From contig JAWXBD010000011.1 of assembly GCA_034439815.1 (NCBI GenBank), positions 1 through 32,634 of the forward strand: 32,634 bases of DNA, written 5' to 3'. A model generated the notes under the pieces. It was not told the DNA's origin. It saw only the letters and a list, made by a program, of their open reading frames with translations, and searched no databases. The stretch's first letter is position 1. Each line of letters opens with the position of its first letter. This document shows, piece by piece, positions 7,310-15,289 of the stretch. The position numbers and the translations under genes are program-made. This DNA is from JAEUIT01 sp034439815 (GTDB lineage: Bacteria > Planctomycetota > Phycisphaerae > Phycisphaerales > SM1A02).

Positions 7310-10300
7310 TTAGGGCGCTCTCCACACCCGAAACGCTCGATCACCACCGCCGGTGGCGAGGTAGTCGCCGTCGCGCGAGAAGCGCAGCGCCCAGACGAAC
7401 GACGTGTGGCCCGGCAGCGGAACGACTTCGTCCCACCTTGATGTGTCCCAGACGCGAACGAGTCGGTCTCGGCCGCCCGACATCAGACGCGAACCGTCCG
7501 GCGCGAATGCGAGCCCAAAAATCTCGCCAGTGTGTCCCCGCAGCGCGCGGATGCGCGCGCCCGTGCGGGCATCGCGCACCACAATCACGCGCGGCTCGTC
7601 GTCGCTTGGAGCTTCCTTCATCGCCTTCGTGCCCGCGAAGATGGGTTTCTCGCCCGCCAACTCCGTCTCTGACGACGCCGTCGCGATCGCGACGCGCCCG
7701 TCGGGCAGCGTGCCGAATGCGAACGAGCCGCCCGCCGTCGGCGCGACGCGCAGAAGCTCGCTGCCCTTCTCGCCATCGAGGACGACGACGACCGGTCGGC
7801 GCTGCGTCGGCAGCACATCACGAACGGCGACGACGCGACCATCGTTCGACGAGATCATCATCGAACTGATGAACTGCGGAAGTGGCGTCGGAATGACTTC
7901 GCCGGATGGGAGAAGACGCAGCCGCTGCGAGGGCGCCGAGTTTCCTTCAACCAGCGCGGCAGCGCGGCCGTCAGCGAGATAGCCCACCGATGCGACTGGC
8001 CCCTCGAAGCGCCACTGATCGGCGAGCGTCGCGTTGTCCACGTTGTTAGCCTCGTCGACGGACCTGAATCCGATCACATGCCCGTCGACGTCCATGACGA
8101 CGATCTCGTCACCGCGCGGCGACACGGCGACACCCGTGAGTTCCAGTCGCGGCACTGTCACGACGTTCAGTCTTTGTCCCGTCGTCATGTCCCAGCGACC
8201 GACGGCGTGCGCCGCATCGACCGTGACGAGAATCGGCGCATCGCGGGCGATGTCGACAGCACCCCACGAACTCTGCGATGCCCGCATTTCACCCCAGGCA
8301 GCGCCAGGTGCGACTCGCCACGCTCGCACCGAGTGATCGAAAGCGGCGGACACCGCCCACGCGCCGTCGGCGGAGAAATCGACGGCGCGCACTCCTTCCG
8401 CGTGTCCGTCGAATGTTCGAAGCGGCTCGAGGGCCGGGACCGACCAGAGTCGCACCGTGTTATCCGCGCTGGCGCTGACCATCAAAGCGCCGTTCGAGGA
8501 GAATCGAACGCTCTGAATCTGATCAAGATGCTCGCGATTGAGTGCCAAAAGCCTGCCGGTAGCGACATCGAAGAGGCGCACCGAACGATCGGCGCCGCCG
8601 GTTGCGACGACTGCGCCGTCGTCGCTCAGGCAGATCGCATTGATGTCGCCGGTGTGGCCTGTGAGCGAAACGACGTGTCCGCTTCGCGCATCCCATACCA
8701 CCGGAAGTCCGTCGGGCCCGCCGCCCAGCGCGATCAGCGCACCGGGTCCTGCGGCGAGCGCGAGATGACGCCCGCGATTGTGTACTTCGATACTAGCTTG
8801 CGCATTCGCTGTGTCAGCGCGATCGAGCGGCATGAAGCGAGCAACCGTTGGCCCGCCTGAAGTCGGTTGCACCAAGAGCGCCAGCGCCGTTCGCTCGAGG
8901 TTCAGCGCGGCCGCAGCGACGATGAGTCCCGCGTACGCCGAAGCTGGAATCAAACGCGCCGTCGAACCGTCGCCGGAACGAATCGTGATGCCCTCGGCAG
9001 CGAACCAAACCTCATTGCCGTCGCGATCGAGACTCCAGAGCGACGCGTCGGCGCTGGGGCTCGACGTCGTCGCGCGGCGCAGTTCAGTTGGCCAGTCTAA
9101 CGATGTTATTGTCGCCGGGGCATACGCCAGCGCGCGGCGCACTGCAACCCAGGCGTCCGGATGCGAGACGTCCTCTGGTCGCGGTTGCCACGCGTCGATG
9201 TCGAGCGTGAGTCGTCCGTCGCTCTGATCGAGTCCGTGGCGCAGATAGCGCCACTCCCACCCGCGAAACTCTTCGGGCGCCGCTTGGAGATGTCGTTCGG
9301 CAGACACCACGTCGTGCGCCGAGAGCGCAGCGCTTCCGGCGGAAACGCTGGCGCGATAGGACTTCCAATCGGCGGCGCGGCGCTGGAGAATCGCCATGCC
9401 GGCGAAGATACTCGCGGCCGTCGTGCCAGCCGCGAGCGCGAGGATGGTCGCGACGGTGCCGAAGACGAGCGGACGATTTCGGCGCGTGAAACGATACAGT
9501 CGCTCGAGGCGCGTCGTCGGCTTCGCGAGAATCGGCTCGTCGCGCTGATATCGGCGCAGTTCCTCGGCAAGTGCAGCTGCACTCGGGTAGCGCCGATCGG
9601 GATCCTTTTCGATTGCCTTACTCACAATTGTCTCGATGTCGCCGCGCAGGCGCGGATCGACCAAGCCCAGACGCGTCGGTTCTTCCTCGCGCACGATGCG
9701 GGCTGCATCGGCGATCGGTCGGTCGCGCACGTCAAACGGTGGAGTTCCGGCGAGGAGTTCGTACAGGATCACGCCGAGCGCATACACGTCGGTGCGCGCG
9801 TCGATGAGCGACGGATCACCAGCGAGCTGTTCAGGGCTCATGTAGGCCAACGTGCCGAGGATCTGTCCCGCCGACGTGGCCAGCGTGCTGGCCTGCCCAT
9901 CGCGCGCCGCGATGCGCGCGATGCCAAAGTCGAGAATCTTCGGTGTTGGCGTTGGCCCGTCTTCGACAACCAGAACGTTCGCTGGCTTCAGGTCGCGATG
10001 AACGACTCCCCGTTGGTGCGCATGATGCGCGGCGTCGCACGCGGCGGCAATGAGATCGGCAATCGCGCGAGGTTCAAGTCGATTGCGACGGACGTGTTCA
10101 TCGAGCGTCGGACCGCGCACGAGTTCCATCGAGATGTACGGAACGGGATCACCACCGCGCGCAATGTCGACGATGCTGCCAGCCTCGTGGATCTGCGCGA
10201 TGCCCGGATGCTGAAGTCGACCGAGCGTGTCGACCTCGCGCCGAAAGCGCCGTACAAGCTCGCTCGAGACCAAGTCGCTGCGCATGACTTTCAGCGCGAC

Positions 10301-10636
10301 GCGCCGATGCGGCTGCTCCTGCTCCGCTTCGAAGACGACGCCCATACCTCCTTCGCCCAAGACGCTGAGTAGGCGGAATTGTCCGAGCTGGCGCGGCAAG
10401 GGTCCGAAGCGCGACTCGCTCGTCTCGAGATCTCCGACTGCAGCGAGAAACGCATCGTCGAGAAAACCAGCAGTCCGATCAGCGCCAGATTCTGCATCGA
10501 GTAGGCGCTTCACACGGGCGCGAAGCATCGGGTCATCGGCGGAGCACTCCGCGAGCACTCGCTCACGGTCCGCCAGCGGCAGCTCGACAAGCTCGTCGAA
10601 GACTGCTCGCTCACGACTGGCCGGTCGCTCATCCAT
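7310..10636 (-). CDS. Membrane Ser/Thr protein kinase with C-terminal WD40 propeller
   Basis: 1108 residues. Residues about 87-365 form a complete PknB-type kinase: glycine loop GEGGMG (about 94-99), catalytic Lys in VALKV (116), HRDLKPAN (213-220), DFG (237-239) and a SPEQ motif in the activation segment. One transmembrane segment follows at about 390-417 (VATILALAAGTTAASIFAG). Residues from about 630 carry WD40 repeats (LTGHTGDINAICLSDDG, FDGHAEGVRAVDFSADG, LRGHTGEIFGLAFAPDG, LPGHTSFVWALRFSRDG), presumably extracytoplasmic sensing or scaffolding. Its start codon overlaps the end of the sigma factor gene by 8 bases (ATGGATGA), so the two are translated together. Such pairs are common in planctomycetes: the kinase is thought to control the sigma factor's target pathway. 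The stimulus is unknown. Confidence 0.95.
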   Translation of the reverse strand: MDERPASRERAVFDELVELPLADRERVLAECSADDPMLRARVKRLLDAESGADRTAGFLDDAFLAAVGDLETSESRFGPLPRQLGQFRLLSVLGEGGMGVVFEAEQEQPHRRVALKVMRSDLVSSELVRRFRREVDTLGRLQHPGIAQIHEAGSIVDIARGGDPVPYISMELVRGPTLDEHVRRNRLEPRAIADLIAAACDAAHHAHQRGVVHRDLKPANVLVVEDGPTPTPKILDFGIARIAARDGQASTLATSAGQILGTLAYMSPEQLAGDPSLIDARTDVYALGVILYELLAGTPPFDVRDRPIADAARIVREEEPTRLGLVDPRLRGDIETIVSKAIEKDPDRRYPSAAALAEELRRYQRDEPILAKPTTRLERLYRFTRRNRPLVFGTVATILALAAGTTAASIFAGMAILQRRAADWKSYRASVSAGSAALSAHDVVSAERHLQAAPEEFRGWEWRYLRHGLDQSDGRLTLDIDAWQPRPEDVSHPDAWVAVRRALAYAPATITSLDWPTELRRATTSSPSADASLWSLDRDGNEVWFAAEGITIRSGDGSTARLIPASAYAGLIVAAAALNLERTALALLVQPTSGGPTVARFMPLDRADTANAQASIEVHNRGRHLALAAGPGALIALGGGPDGLPVVWDARSGHVVSLTGHTGDINAICLSDDGAVVATGGADRSVRLFDVATGRLLALNREHLDQIQSVRFSSNGALMVSASADNTVRLWSVPALEPLRTFDGHAEGVRAVDFSADGAWAVSAAFDHSVRAWRVAPGAAWGEMRASQSSWGAVDIARDAPILVTVDAAHAVGRWDMTTGQRLNVVTVPRLELTGVAVSPRGDEIVVMDVDGHVIGFRSVDEANNVDNATLADQWRFEGPVASVGYLADGRAAALVEGNSAPSQRLRLLPSGEVIPTPLPQFISSMMISSNDGRVVAVRDVLPTQRRPVVVVLDGEKGSELLRVAPTAGGSFAFGTLPDGRVAIATASSETELAGEKPIFAGTKAMKEAPSDDEPRVIVVRDARTGARIRALRGHTGEIFGLAFAPDGSRLMSGGRDRLVRVWDTSRWDEVVPLPGHTSFVWALRFSRDGDYLATGGGDRAFRVWRAP

Positions 10637-11216
10637 TGCTCGCTCCCGGGGAATCGCCGCTCTCGCCGTGCAGCGCGTCGAACAACCAACTGCGCGCGAA
10701 TCGCCAATCGCGCTCGACGGTTCGGCGCGTGATGCCTAACGCCTCGGCGATCTGCTCGGGGGCAAGACCTGCGAAGAAGCGGAGCATCACGACGTCGTGG
10801 GCCCGCGCGTCCGTCGATTGCAGCCTCGGCAGCGCTGCGTCGAGCGCGAGCATCGAATCTGCGGCGTCAGGTCCCAGCTCGCGGCTGTCCGCGATTTCGA
10901 CATCGATCGACTGCGCCAGCTCGCGCACGCGCCGGTGTCCGCCTCGCCGCGCTCGTTCAACTAACACGTCGCGCATCGCTCGAGCCGCTGCGAAAAAAAA
11001 GTGCCGACTGTTTGCGAACGAGGCGTCGCGTCCGAGCAGTCGCAGGTACGCCTCATGAACCAGCGCGGTCGGCTGAAGCGTTCCGTGGTTTCCCACACGG
11101 CGCAAGTGCGCGGCAGCGATGGCGCGCAGCTCGTCATACACCAAGGGCACGATTGCCTCGGCGGCAGCTGCGTCGCCGGCGTTCACGGCTTGGATGAGTA
11201 TCGAGAGATCACTCAC
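10629..11216 (-). CDS. ECF-type RNA polymerase sigma factor (Sigma70_ECF / TIGR02999 type)
   Basis: 195 residues beginning with GTG at 11216. Region 2 includes LQPTALVHEAYLRLLGR and the FFFAAARAMRDVLVERARR helix; region 4 is the helix-turn-helix APEQIAEALGITRRTVERDW. TALVHEAYLRL is the hallmark of the planctomycete/acidobacterial ECF group found beside protein kinases. No anti-sigma gene is near, so control by the overlapping downstream kinase is the likely arrangement. The Shine-Dalgarno site is weak (GGAAA), so the GTG start is likely but not certain. Confidence 0.93.
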   Translation of the reverse strand: MSDLSILIQAVNAGDAAAAEAIVPLVYDELRAIAAAHLRRVGNHGTLQPTALVHEAYLRLLGRDASFANSRHFFFAAARAMRDVLVERARRGGHRRVRELAQSIDVEIADSRELGPDAADSMLALDAALPRLQSTDARAHDVVMLRFFAGLAPEQIAEALGITRRTVERDWRFARSWLFDALHGESGDSPGASNG

Positions 11217-11287
11217 GTGTGGTATGTTTCCGCGCGCGGAGGTGGTATCCGCACCTTTGAGGATACAGCCGACCGCGCGGTTGGCCG

Positions 11288-11488
11288 TCAGCTCCTATTC
11301 CCGAGCACAATCGCCAGGTCACTGCCGTTGACGATTCCGTCTCCGTTGAGGTCGCCAAGGATGGGCCGATTCGAGACGACGGAACCGTTCGCGATTTCGG
11401 TTGCCGAAAGCGCCGCGAGGGGAACCCGAGAAATCGAGCGGACGCCGAGCGGCGATTCGCTGTAGGCGCCGTGTAGGCGTGAGAGCAT
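11288..11488 (-). pseudogene. Orphan dockerin-like tail, 66 codons
   Basis: A reverse-strand frame from ATG at 11488 (AAAGGTG about 12 bases upstream) ends in GDLNGDGIVNGSDLAIVLGN then RS-stop, the same EF-hand-like tail as the four secreted proteins to the left. It has no convincing signal peptide and no domain before the tail, so it looks like the 3' end of a lost dockerin-tagged gene, its 5' part replaced by the repeats at 11.5-12 kb. The frame stays open further upstream to 12088, but that part is repeat DNA. A functional minigene cannot be excluded. It lies just upstream of the sigma factor gene on the same strand. Confidence 0.5.
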
Positions 11489-11519
11489 CGTGGACACACC
11501 TTTGCTCCCGGCCCGCCAA

Positions 11520-11637
11520 CTCCAGATGCGGCCACAAGGCGCACGACGCTGCTCGGACTGACGTTTTTGTCGCGAGTTCAGCCGCAATTGCCGGCCGCTG
11601 AGCTGCATTCGAGTGGTGTGGCCGTTGCGTCTTCGTG
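11520..11637. repeat. Dispersed repeat, copy 2 of 3 (long form)
   Basis: This about 117-bp block contains AAGGCGCACGACGC, then CTCGGACTGACGT and, at 11590-11637, the core GAGCTGCATTCGAGTGGTGT with GGCCGTTGCGTCTTCG. The same order of words occurs at 11826-11942 with scattered differences, and the core alone at 364-413. No gene is seen inside. Confidence 0.55.
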
Positions 11638-11660
11638 TCCAGCATTTCGGGGACAGTCCA

Positions 11661-11798
11661 CATCGCGCCTCGCGATGGTGCAGGGGGGACGTCAGGCGGG
11701 CGCACCCCCTCCACCACGGCTGCGCTTCGCTTCGCCGCGGTCCTCCGCCCCCCAACGAGACGCTGGGGGCGGATGCGGCGGCGCATGCTCCGAGTTGC
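11661..11798. repeat. Palindrome-rich dispersed repeat, copy B
   Basis: Nearly the same sequence as bases 10-147: hairpin CATCGCG-CCT-CGCGATG at 11661-11677, then GGGGGGACGTCAGGC, a C-rich run, CCACCACGGCTGCGCTTCGC and a final CCCCCAACGAGACGCTGGGGG hairpin. It sits between the two long copies of the other repeat (11520-11637 and 11826-11942). Differences from copy A are scattered substitutions, indicating an old duplication or separate insertions of one family. Confidence 0.75.
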
Positions 11799-11825
11799 AC
11801 AGCACCCATGCGCCCACCCGCGAGT

Positions 11826-11942
11826 TCTAGATGCAGCCTCAAGGCGCACGACGCCCCTCGGACTAACGTCTCATTCAACCGTTCAGCAGTAGACGCCGAC
11901 CGCCGAGCGGCACCCGAATGTGTGTGGCCGCTGTGGCTTCCC
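11826..11942. repeat. Dispersed repeat, copy 3 of 3 (long form)
   Basis: Parallels 11520-11637 about 306 bases further on: GATGCAGCCTCAAGGCGCAC, CTCGGACTAACGTCTC and the core CGGCACCCGAATGTGTGTGG CCGCTGTGGC. From 11943 to 12140 nothing recognisable is seen; a GTTAGGC heptamer occurs at 12141-12147. Confidence 0.55.
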
Positions 11943-12234
11943 TCCAGGGGCGCGAGCGCCGAACCAGACGCCTCCGAAGAGACCCCTCGAACATGACTGC
12001 GGCGGCTTGAGCTCAGCGCACTCTCATCTACGTTATGCAGCTCGTTTCGTAGACTATTTCGAGTCGAGGCAGTATCGTCGCGCCTCACAGCTCGGTACCC
12101 TGACTGCGGTTAGCCGCTTCCGACGGAAATAGGCTGCGGTGTTAGGCTGACCAGTCTAATTCCGCGCACGTACCCACTCGGTGCGGGTTAATTACTAGCT
12201 TGGCGGCCAGCCTCTCTTGCCGCACTCCAATTCC

Positions 12235-12687
12235 ATGCTCCGTTGCGCCCGCTGCGGCTTCGACCTGCGTGACTGCGATCCCGGCGGGGCATGTCCGAAG
12301 TGCGGCTGCCCCATCAGCGAGTCTGTAGCCGAGTCGCAATCGGCGCGGTGGCAGGTGACATGGCGCTCCGGATTCGTCCTCGCAACCACACCGATAGCTT
12401 GCATCTTCAGTCTCTCACCTGACTACTAGGAGTCTCCTGCATCACTCACCATTGCCGTCGTCGGACTCGGCGCGTGCCGTATCGCCGCGCTACACGCTCG
12501 TCGCTCCGCATCCAGAGGCGACGTGCTCATCTCCTACGCCGCGTTGGTGGCGGTCGGTATTGTGATTCTCCTCTCCATCCTAACGTGGCTCGGTGCTCCC
12601 TCAGCTGTTTTGGCGTCGAAAGCCACATCCTCGCCAGAGCCGCCTAACAATGCGCTAATGCCGACACGCACGTGCGGGTTACGATAG
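12235..12687 (+). pseudogene. Zinc-ribbon membrane protein interrupted by an amber codon
   Basis: The frame from ATG 12235 (or TTG 12217) begins MLRCARCGFDLRDCDPGGAC then PKCGCPI, a four-Cys zinc ribbon (CxxC...CxxC) of the kind that opens many small planctomycete membrane proteins (usually CRYDLRG...CPECG). A TAG at 12427-12429 stops it, yet the same frame continues for 85 codons to TAG 12685-12687 and contains a strong transmembrane helix (LISYAALVAVGIVILLSILT). A single substitution therefore splits one gene of about 150 codons. The last about 15 codons (NNALMPTRTCGLR) lie inside the attC-like repeat, as happens in integron cassette genes. No catalytic function can be suggested. Confidence 0.6.
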
Positions 12688-12746
12688 TCGCGAGGCTTTC
12701 AGCCTCGGCCGTAAGTGCGTGCAGCACAGCTCGTAGGTCGTTAGGC
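12642..12746 (+). repeat. Candidate integron attC site (105 bp)
   Basis: It starts with GCCTAAC (12642-12648, fits the R'' consensus RYYYAAC) followed by AATGCGCTAATGCCGAC, and ends with GTTAGGC (12740-12746, fits the R' consensus GTTRRRY). Between them are nested inverted repeats: CACGCAC/GTGCGTG, TTACG/CGTAA and the central hairpin CGAGGCT-TTC-AGCCTCG. Length and nesting fit the 57-141 bp range of attC sites. An ATG follows 2 bases after the right core, and another GTTAGGC lies about 600 bases upstream (12141), a typical cassette length. No integrase gene is in the window. It could instead be a solitary imperfect inverted repeat. Confidence 0.5.
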
Positions 12747-12748
12747 GG

Positions 12749-13149
12749 ATGAGTCGACACCAGCCAAAATTCCGCAGATTTCGACGCGTCGCTGGATGCG
12801 AGATCGCCGGACTAATCACCGCGATCGCGGTCTCCGTGCTGGGGATTCTTCGCGAACCATCGCTCATGCGGTCGACGGCGCGCGGTGCTTTCGCCTCGAC
12901 TGGCGATGCATTCTGGGACTGGTCTCTGTACTCCTTCTCCACGTTCGGCTGTTCGCGCTTCCGATTATCCTGATCCGGCTACAACGCCGCATGTGGCAAC
13001 GACACGTCGGATCGCGGTCCACGGCCGCATCCGAACTCGCTTTCGCCTTGGGCTCGCGCGATCGCGCCGCAGGGCTTGCAGCGGCACGAGCGCACGTTGA
13101 GGCAGCAGATGATCAGCAGAGCAGCCGTGGCAGACCGCAAACTCCTTAA
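12749..13149 (+). pseudogene. Probable frameshifted small membrane protein
   Basis: From ATG 12749 a frame of 74 codons encodes a basic N-terminus and one hydrophobic helix (AGCEIAGLITAIAVSVLGIL), then loses hydrophobic character and stops at 12973. The +1-shifted frame overlapping it carries a second hydrophobic helix (LGLVSVLLLHVRLFALPIIL) and continues with a basic tail to 13149. One indel near 12880-12920 would join them into a protein of about 130 residues with two membrane helices. No family is recognised. The alternative is that only the 74-codon frame is real. Confidence 0.35.
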
Positions 13150-13320
13150 GGATGAGTCTGCTGTTCTGACTTCTGTGGCGGCTGTTCTTAAAACGAGCTA
13201 CACCAACAGAGTTCGCAGTGCGGGTTAGTGAGGAAGGCAACGCATGGGAAGGGGCGGAGTCTGTGTTCCTTCGCGTTGACCGAGAGTACGATCTCGCCAC
13301 CGCGCCACAGACAGTTCCCT

Positions 13321-14307
13321 ATGCTCGACACCCGTCGCTCTCTGACCTCGATCGTACTCGCAGCCGTTGCGACATTCGTGACCTGTTGCGCAGCGCCTTC
13401 ACCCGTGCCGAAGCCGCCAGAGGTCGCGGCGCGAACCGTGCCCACGGTGCCACTGCCCAGCGTCGACGAATCGAAGCCTCGCGGCTACCCCGGGATCCAC
13501 AACGCGGTCGCGTATCACGATGGGTTCGTGTCCGGTAGCGTCCCCGAAGGTGATGCGGGCTTTGACACGCTTGCTGGAATGGGAGTGAAGACCATCATCA
13601 GCGTGGACGGCGCGGAGCCCGAGGTCGACAAGGCGAGCGCGCGTGGCATCCGCTACATCCACCTTCCGATTGGGTACGACGGCTTCGACGAGCAGCGCAA
13701 GCTCCAGCTCGTCCGCGCTACGCGCGATGCGATGGCCGATGGTCCGGTCTACATCCACTGTCATCACGGGAAGCATCGGAGCGCGGGTGCCGCTGCGACC
13801 ATCGCAACGAGCCTGGGCTGGGAGTCGAGCGAGACGGGCGTCGAGCGGATGAAGGTTTCCGGAACGGCCCCGAACTACACCGGGCTCTACGCGTGCGCGA
13901 CGAGCGCCGTGCCGTTGACTGTCGTCGTCATCGACAGTGTGCCAGCGGGTTTCCCCTCAGTCTGGAAGCCATCGAGCTTCGTGAAGGGGATGGTGGAGAT
14001 TGACGCAGTCACTGAGCACCTCAAGACGATCGAGAAGGCTGGCTGGGTGTCGCCAGTAGACCATCCTGATCTTGTTCCGGCGGCGGAGGCGGGTCGGCTC
14101 GCCGACCTTCATCGTGTTCTCGCTGAGACTGAGTACTCCAAGCGGAAGCCAGAGGAGTTCATTGCGCTCATGCACGAGGGGAATCGTCGTGCCCAGGCGC
14201 TCGAAGACCTTCTTGTGAATGGTGAGAAGGACCCGGCGAAGCTAACAGCCCAGTTCAAGATGATGAGCGCCTCGTGCAAGGACTGCCACGTGAAGTACCG
14301 AGATTGA
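13321..14307 (+). CDS. Lipoprotein with a dual-specificity-phosphatase domain fused to a cytochrome c'-like domain
   Basis: 328 residues from ATG 13321. The N-terminus is a lipoprotein signal with Cys 22/23 (VLAAVATFVTCCA). Residues about 55-205 form a protein-tyrosine/dual-specificity phosphatase-like fold with the active-site loop HCHHGKHRS: Cys147, Arg153 in the CX5R pattern, His146 before the Cys and Ser154 after the Arg. Residues about 210-328 are helical and end in SCKDCHVKYRD: a CXXCH haem site at 319-323 near the C-terminus, as in cytochrome c'. So it is probably an envelope protein with covalent haem. The phosphatase substrate and the meaning of the fusion are unknown. A longer frame from 13228 adds 31 residues that hide the leader, so 13321 is preferred, although its ribosome binding site is weak. 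Confidence 0.8.
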   Translation: MLDTRRSLTSIVLAAVATFVTCCAAPSPVPKPPEVAARTVPTVPLPSVDESKPRGYPGIHNAVAYHDGFVSGSVPEGDAGFDTLAGMGVKTIISVDGAEPEVDKASARGIRYIHLPIGYDGFDEQRKLQLVRATRDAMADGPVYIHCHHGKHRSAGAAATIATSLGWESSETGVERMKVSGTAPNYTGLYACATSAVPLTVVVIDSVPAGFPSVWKPSSFVKGMVEIDAVTEHLKTIEKAGWVSPVDHPDLVPAAEAGRLADLHRVLAETEYSKRKPEEFIALMHEGNRRAQALEDLLVNGEKDPAKLTAQFKMMSASCKDCHVKYRD

Positions 14308-14432
14308 AGGCGCTCGCTGAGATTTATAGTCGACCGGCGTCTCCCTCAATCTGGCGAATCAGCCAGCGTCGAGGTCGGCGGCGGTCAGCCTCGGGTGACG
14401 CTGTAGTATGCACCAGTGCTGTGTTAGGCAAT

Positions 14433-14468
14433 CCCGTTGAGGGCGACGGTAAGTGCGCCCGTAACGGG
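14433..14468. terminator. Hairpin between convergent genes
   Basis: CCCGTT (14433-14438) pairs with AACGGG (14463-14468), and inside it GGGCG (14441-14445) pairs with CGCCC (14456-14460). It lies between the stop of the forward phosphatase-cytochrome gene (14307) and that of the reverse TlpA remnant (14480), so it may terminate either or both. A GTTAGGC heptamer at 14423-14429 lies just before it. No clear T-run. Confidence 0.4.
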
Positions 14469-14479
14469 CTGCTAGCGCT

Positions 14480-15286
14480 TCAAGGAGAGGATCGTCCGGC
14501 GGCCTCCTCGTAGACCGCAAGGTTTGCAGCGAGCTCCGAGCGCCGCGGGACAAGTCGGGGATCGTCGGGCCATCGCGCCAGCGCCTCGCGTTGCAGTACG
14601 ACCGCGCGACCTCTTCGGTACGGAGTGCCGATCGCGAAGTCTGCCGCGGCGACATCCAGAAGGGCTACGGAGTTCGGGAGTAGGGAGGCATCGCGCATAT
14701 ACGCCGTCCAAGAATCATCGCGCGGGTCAGACTCGACGTTGCGGATCTCAGTCAGCGCGCGGTCGGTGAGCGCAGCGGCGTCGCTCGGTGAGAGAATGGC
14801 GATCAGCCTCGCGAGTTGGGCGAGCGGCACCGCCTCGTCACGGATGCCCTTGAGTTCAGCGCCCTTCAGCGCGACCGCAACCGCTTCCTCACTCTCGCCC
14901 GACGCAACGAGGAGTTGGACACGAGCCGTCCACGCCCACCACGGCGGCGACAGACCGTCGACATGCGCGAGCGGGACGGCGCATGCGCGCTCGGCCGCTG
15001 TCAGCGCGGCGGCGTCATCCTTCGCATCGGCCGCCGCGATGTAGTCGTTCGCCGCGCCGCGCGACGCGAGCCGATCACGCTCGCGCCGGTTGGCCGCATC
15101 GCGCGCCGAGTCGATTCTCCAAGATCCATCGACGATGGCCGCGAGCGGCTGGTCGGCGTCGATCGGATGTCCGAACCACGCCAAACGGCTCTGCCGATCG
15201 ATGATGAACGTGCGTGGCACAGCCAACTCGCGCAATGCGACGAGGTATCGATCGAGTGTTTCGCCTTCGACATCGATGGCGACGCT
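14480..15286 (-). pseudogene. C-terminal part of a TlpA/redoxin-like protein with a helical tail
   Basis: The reverse frame is open from just after a TGA (15287-15289) to TGA 14480-14482, 268 codons. It begins SVAIDVEGETLDRYLVALRE then LAVPRTFIIDRQSRLAWFGHP, which is the second half of a thioredoxin/TlpA fold with the cis-Pro (VPRTF). The first half, with the WCxxC redox motif, is not found in any frame of the upstream 250 bases. The remainder is Ala-rich helical repeats (TPR-like, HVDGLSPPWWAW, VQLLVASGESEEAVAVAL). The first possible start is TTG 15235, inside the fold, so the gene is truncated. Such redoxin-TPR proteins are common in planctomycetes; here the redox centre is lost. Confidence 0.6.
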
Positions 15287-15289
15287 TCA

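Noticed and set aside
11288..12088. A 266-codon reverse frame through the repeat region
   Set aside because: Apart from the dockerin tail at its end it is translated repeat DNA with hairpins and duplicated blocks.
12030..12147. An attC-like site ending in GTTAGGC at 12141
   Set aside because: No left core and no nested inverted repeat were found upstream; only the heptamer is noted.
14330..14429. A second attC-like site ending in GTTAGGC at 14423
   Set aside because: There is a hairpin (14366-14401) and a right core, but no RYYYAAC left core, so the full structure is not supported.
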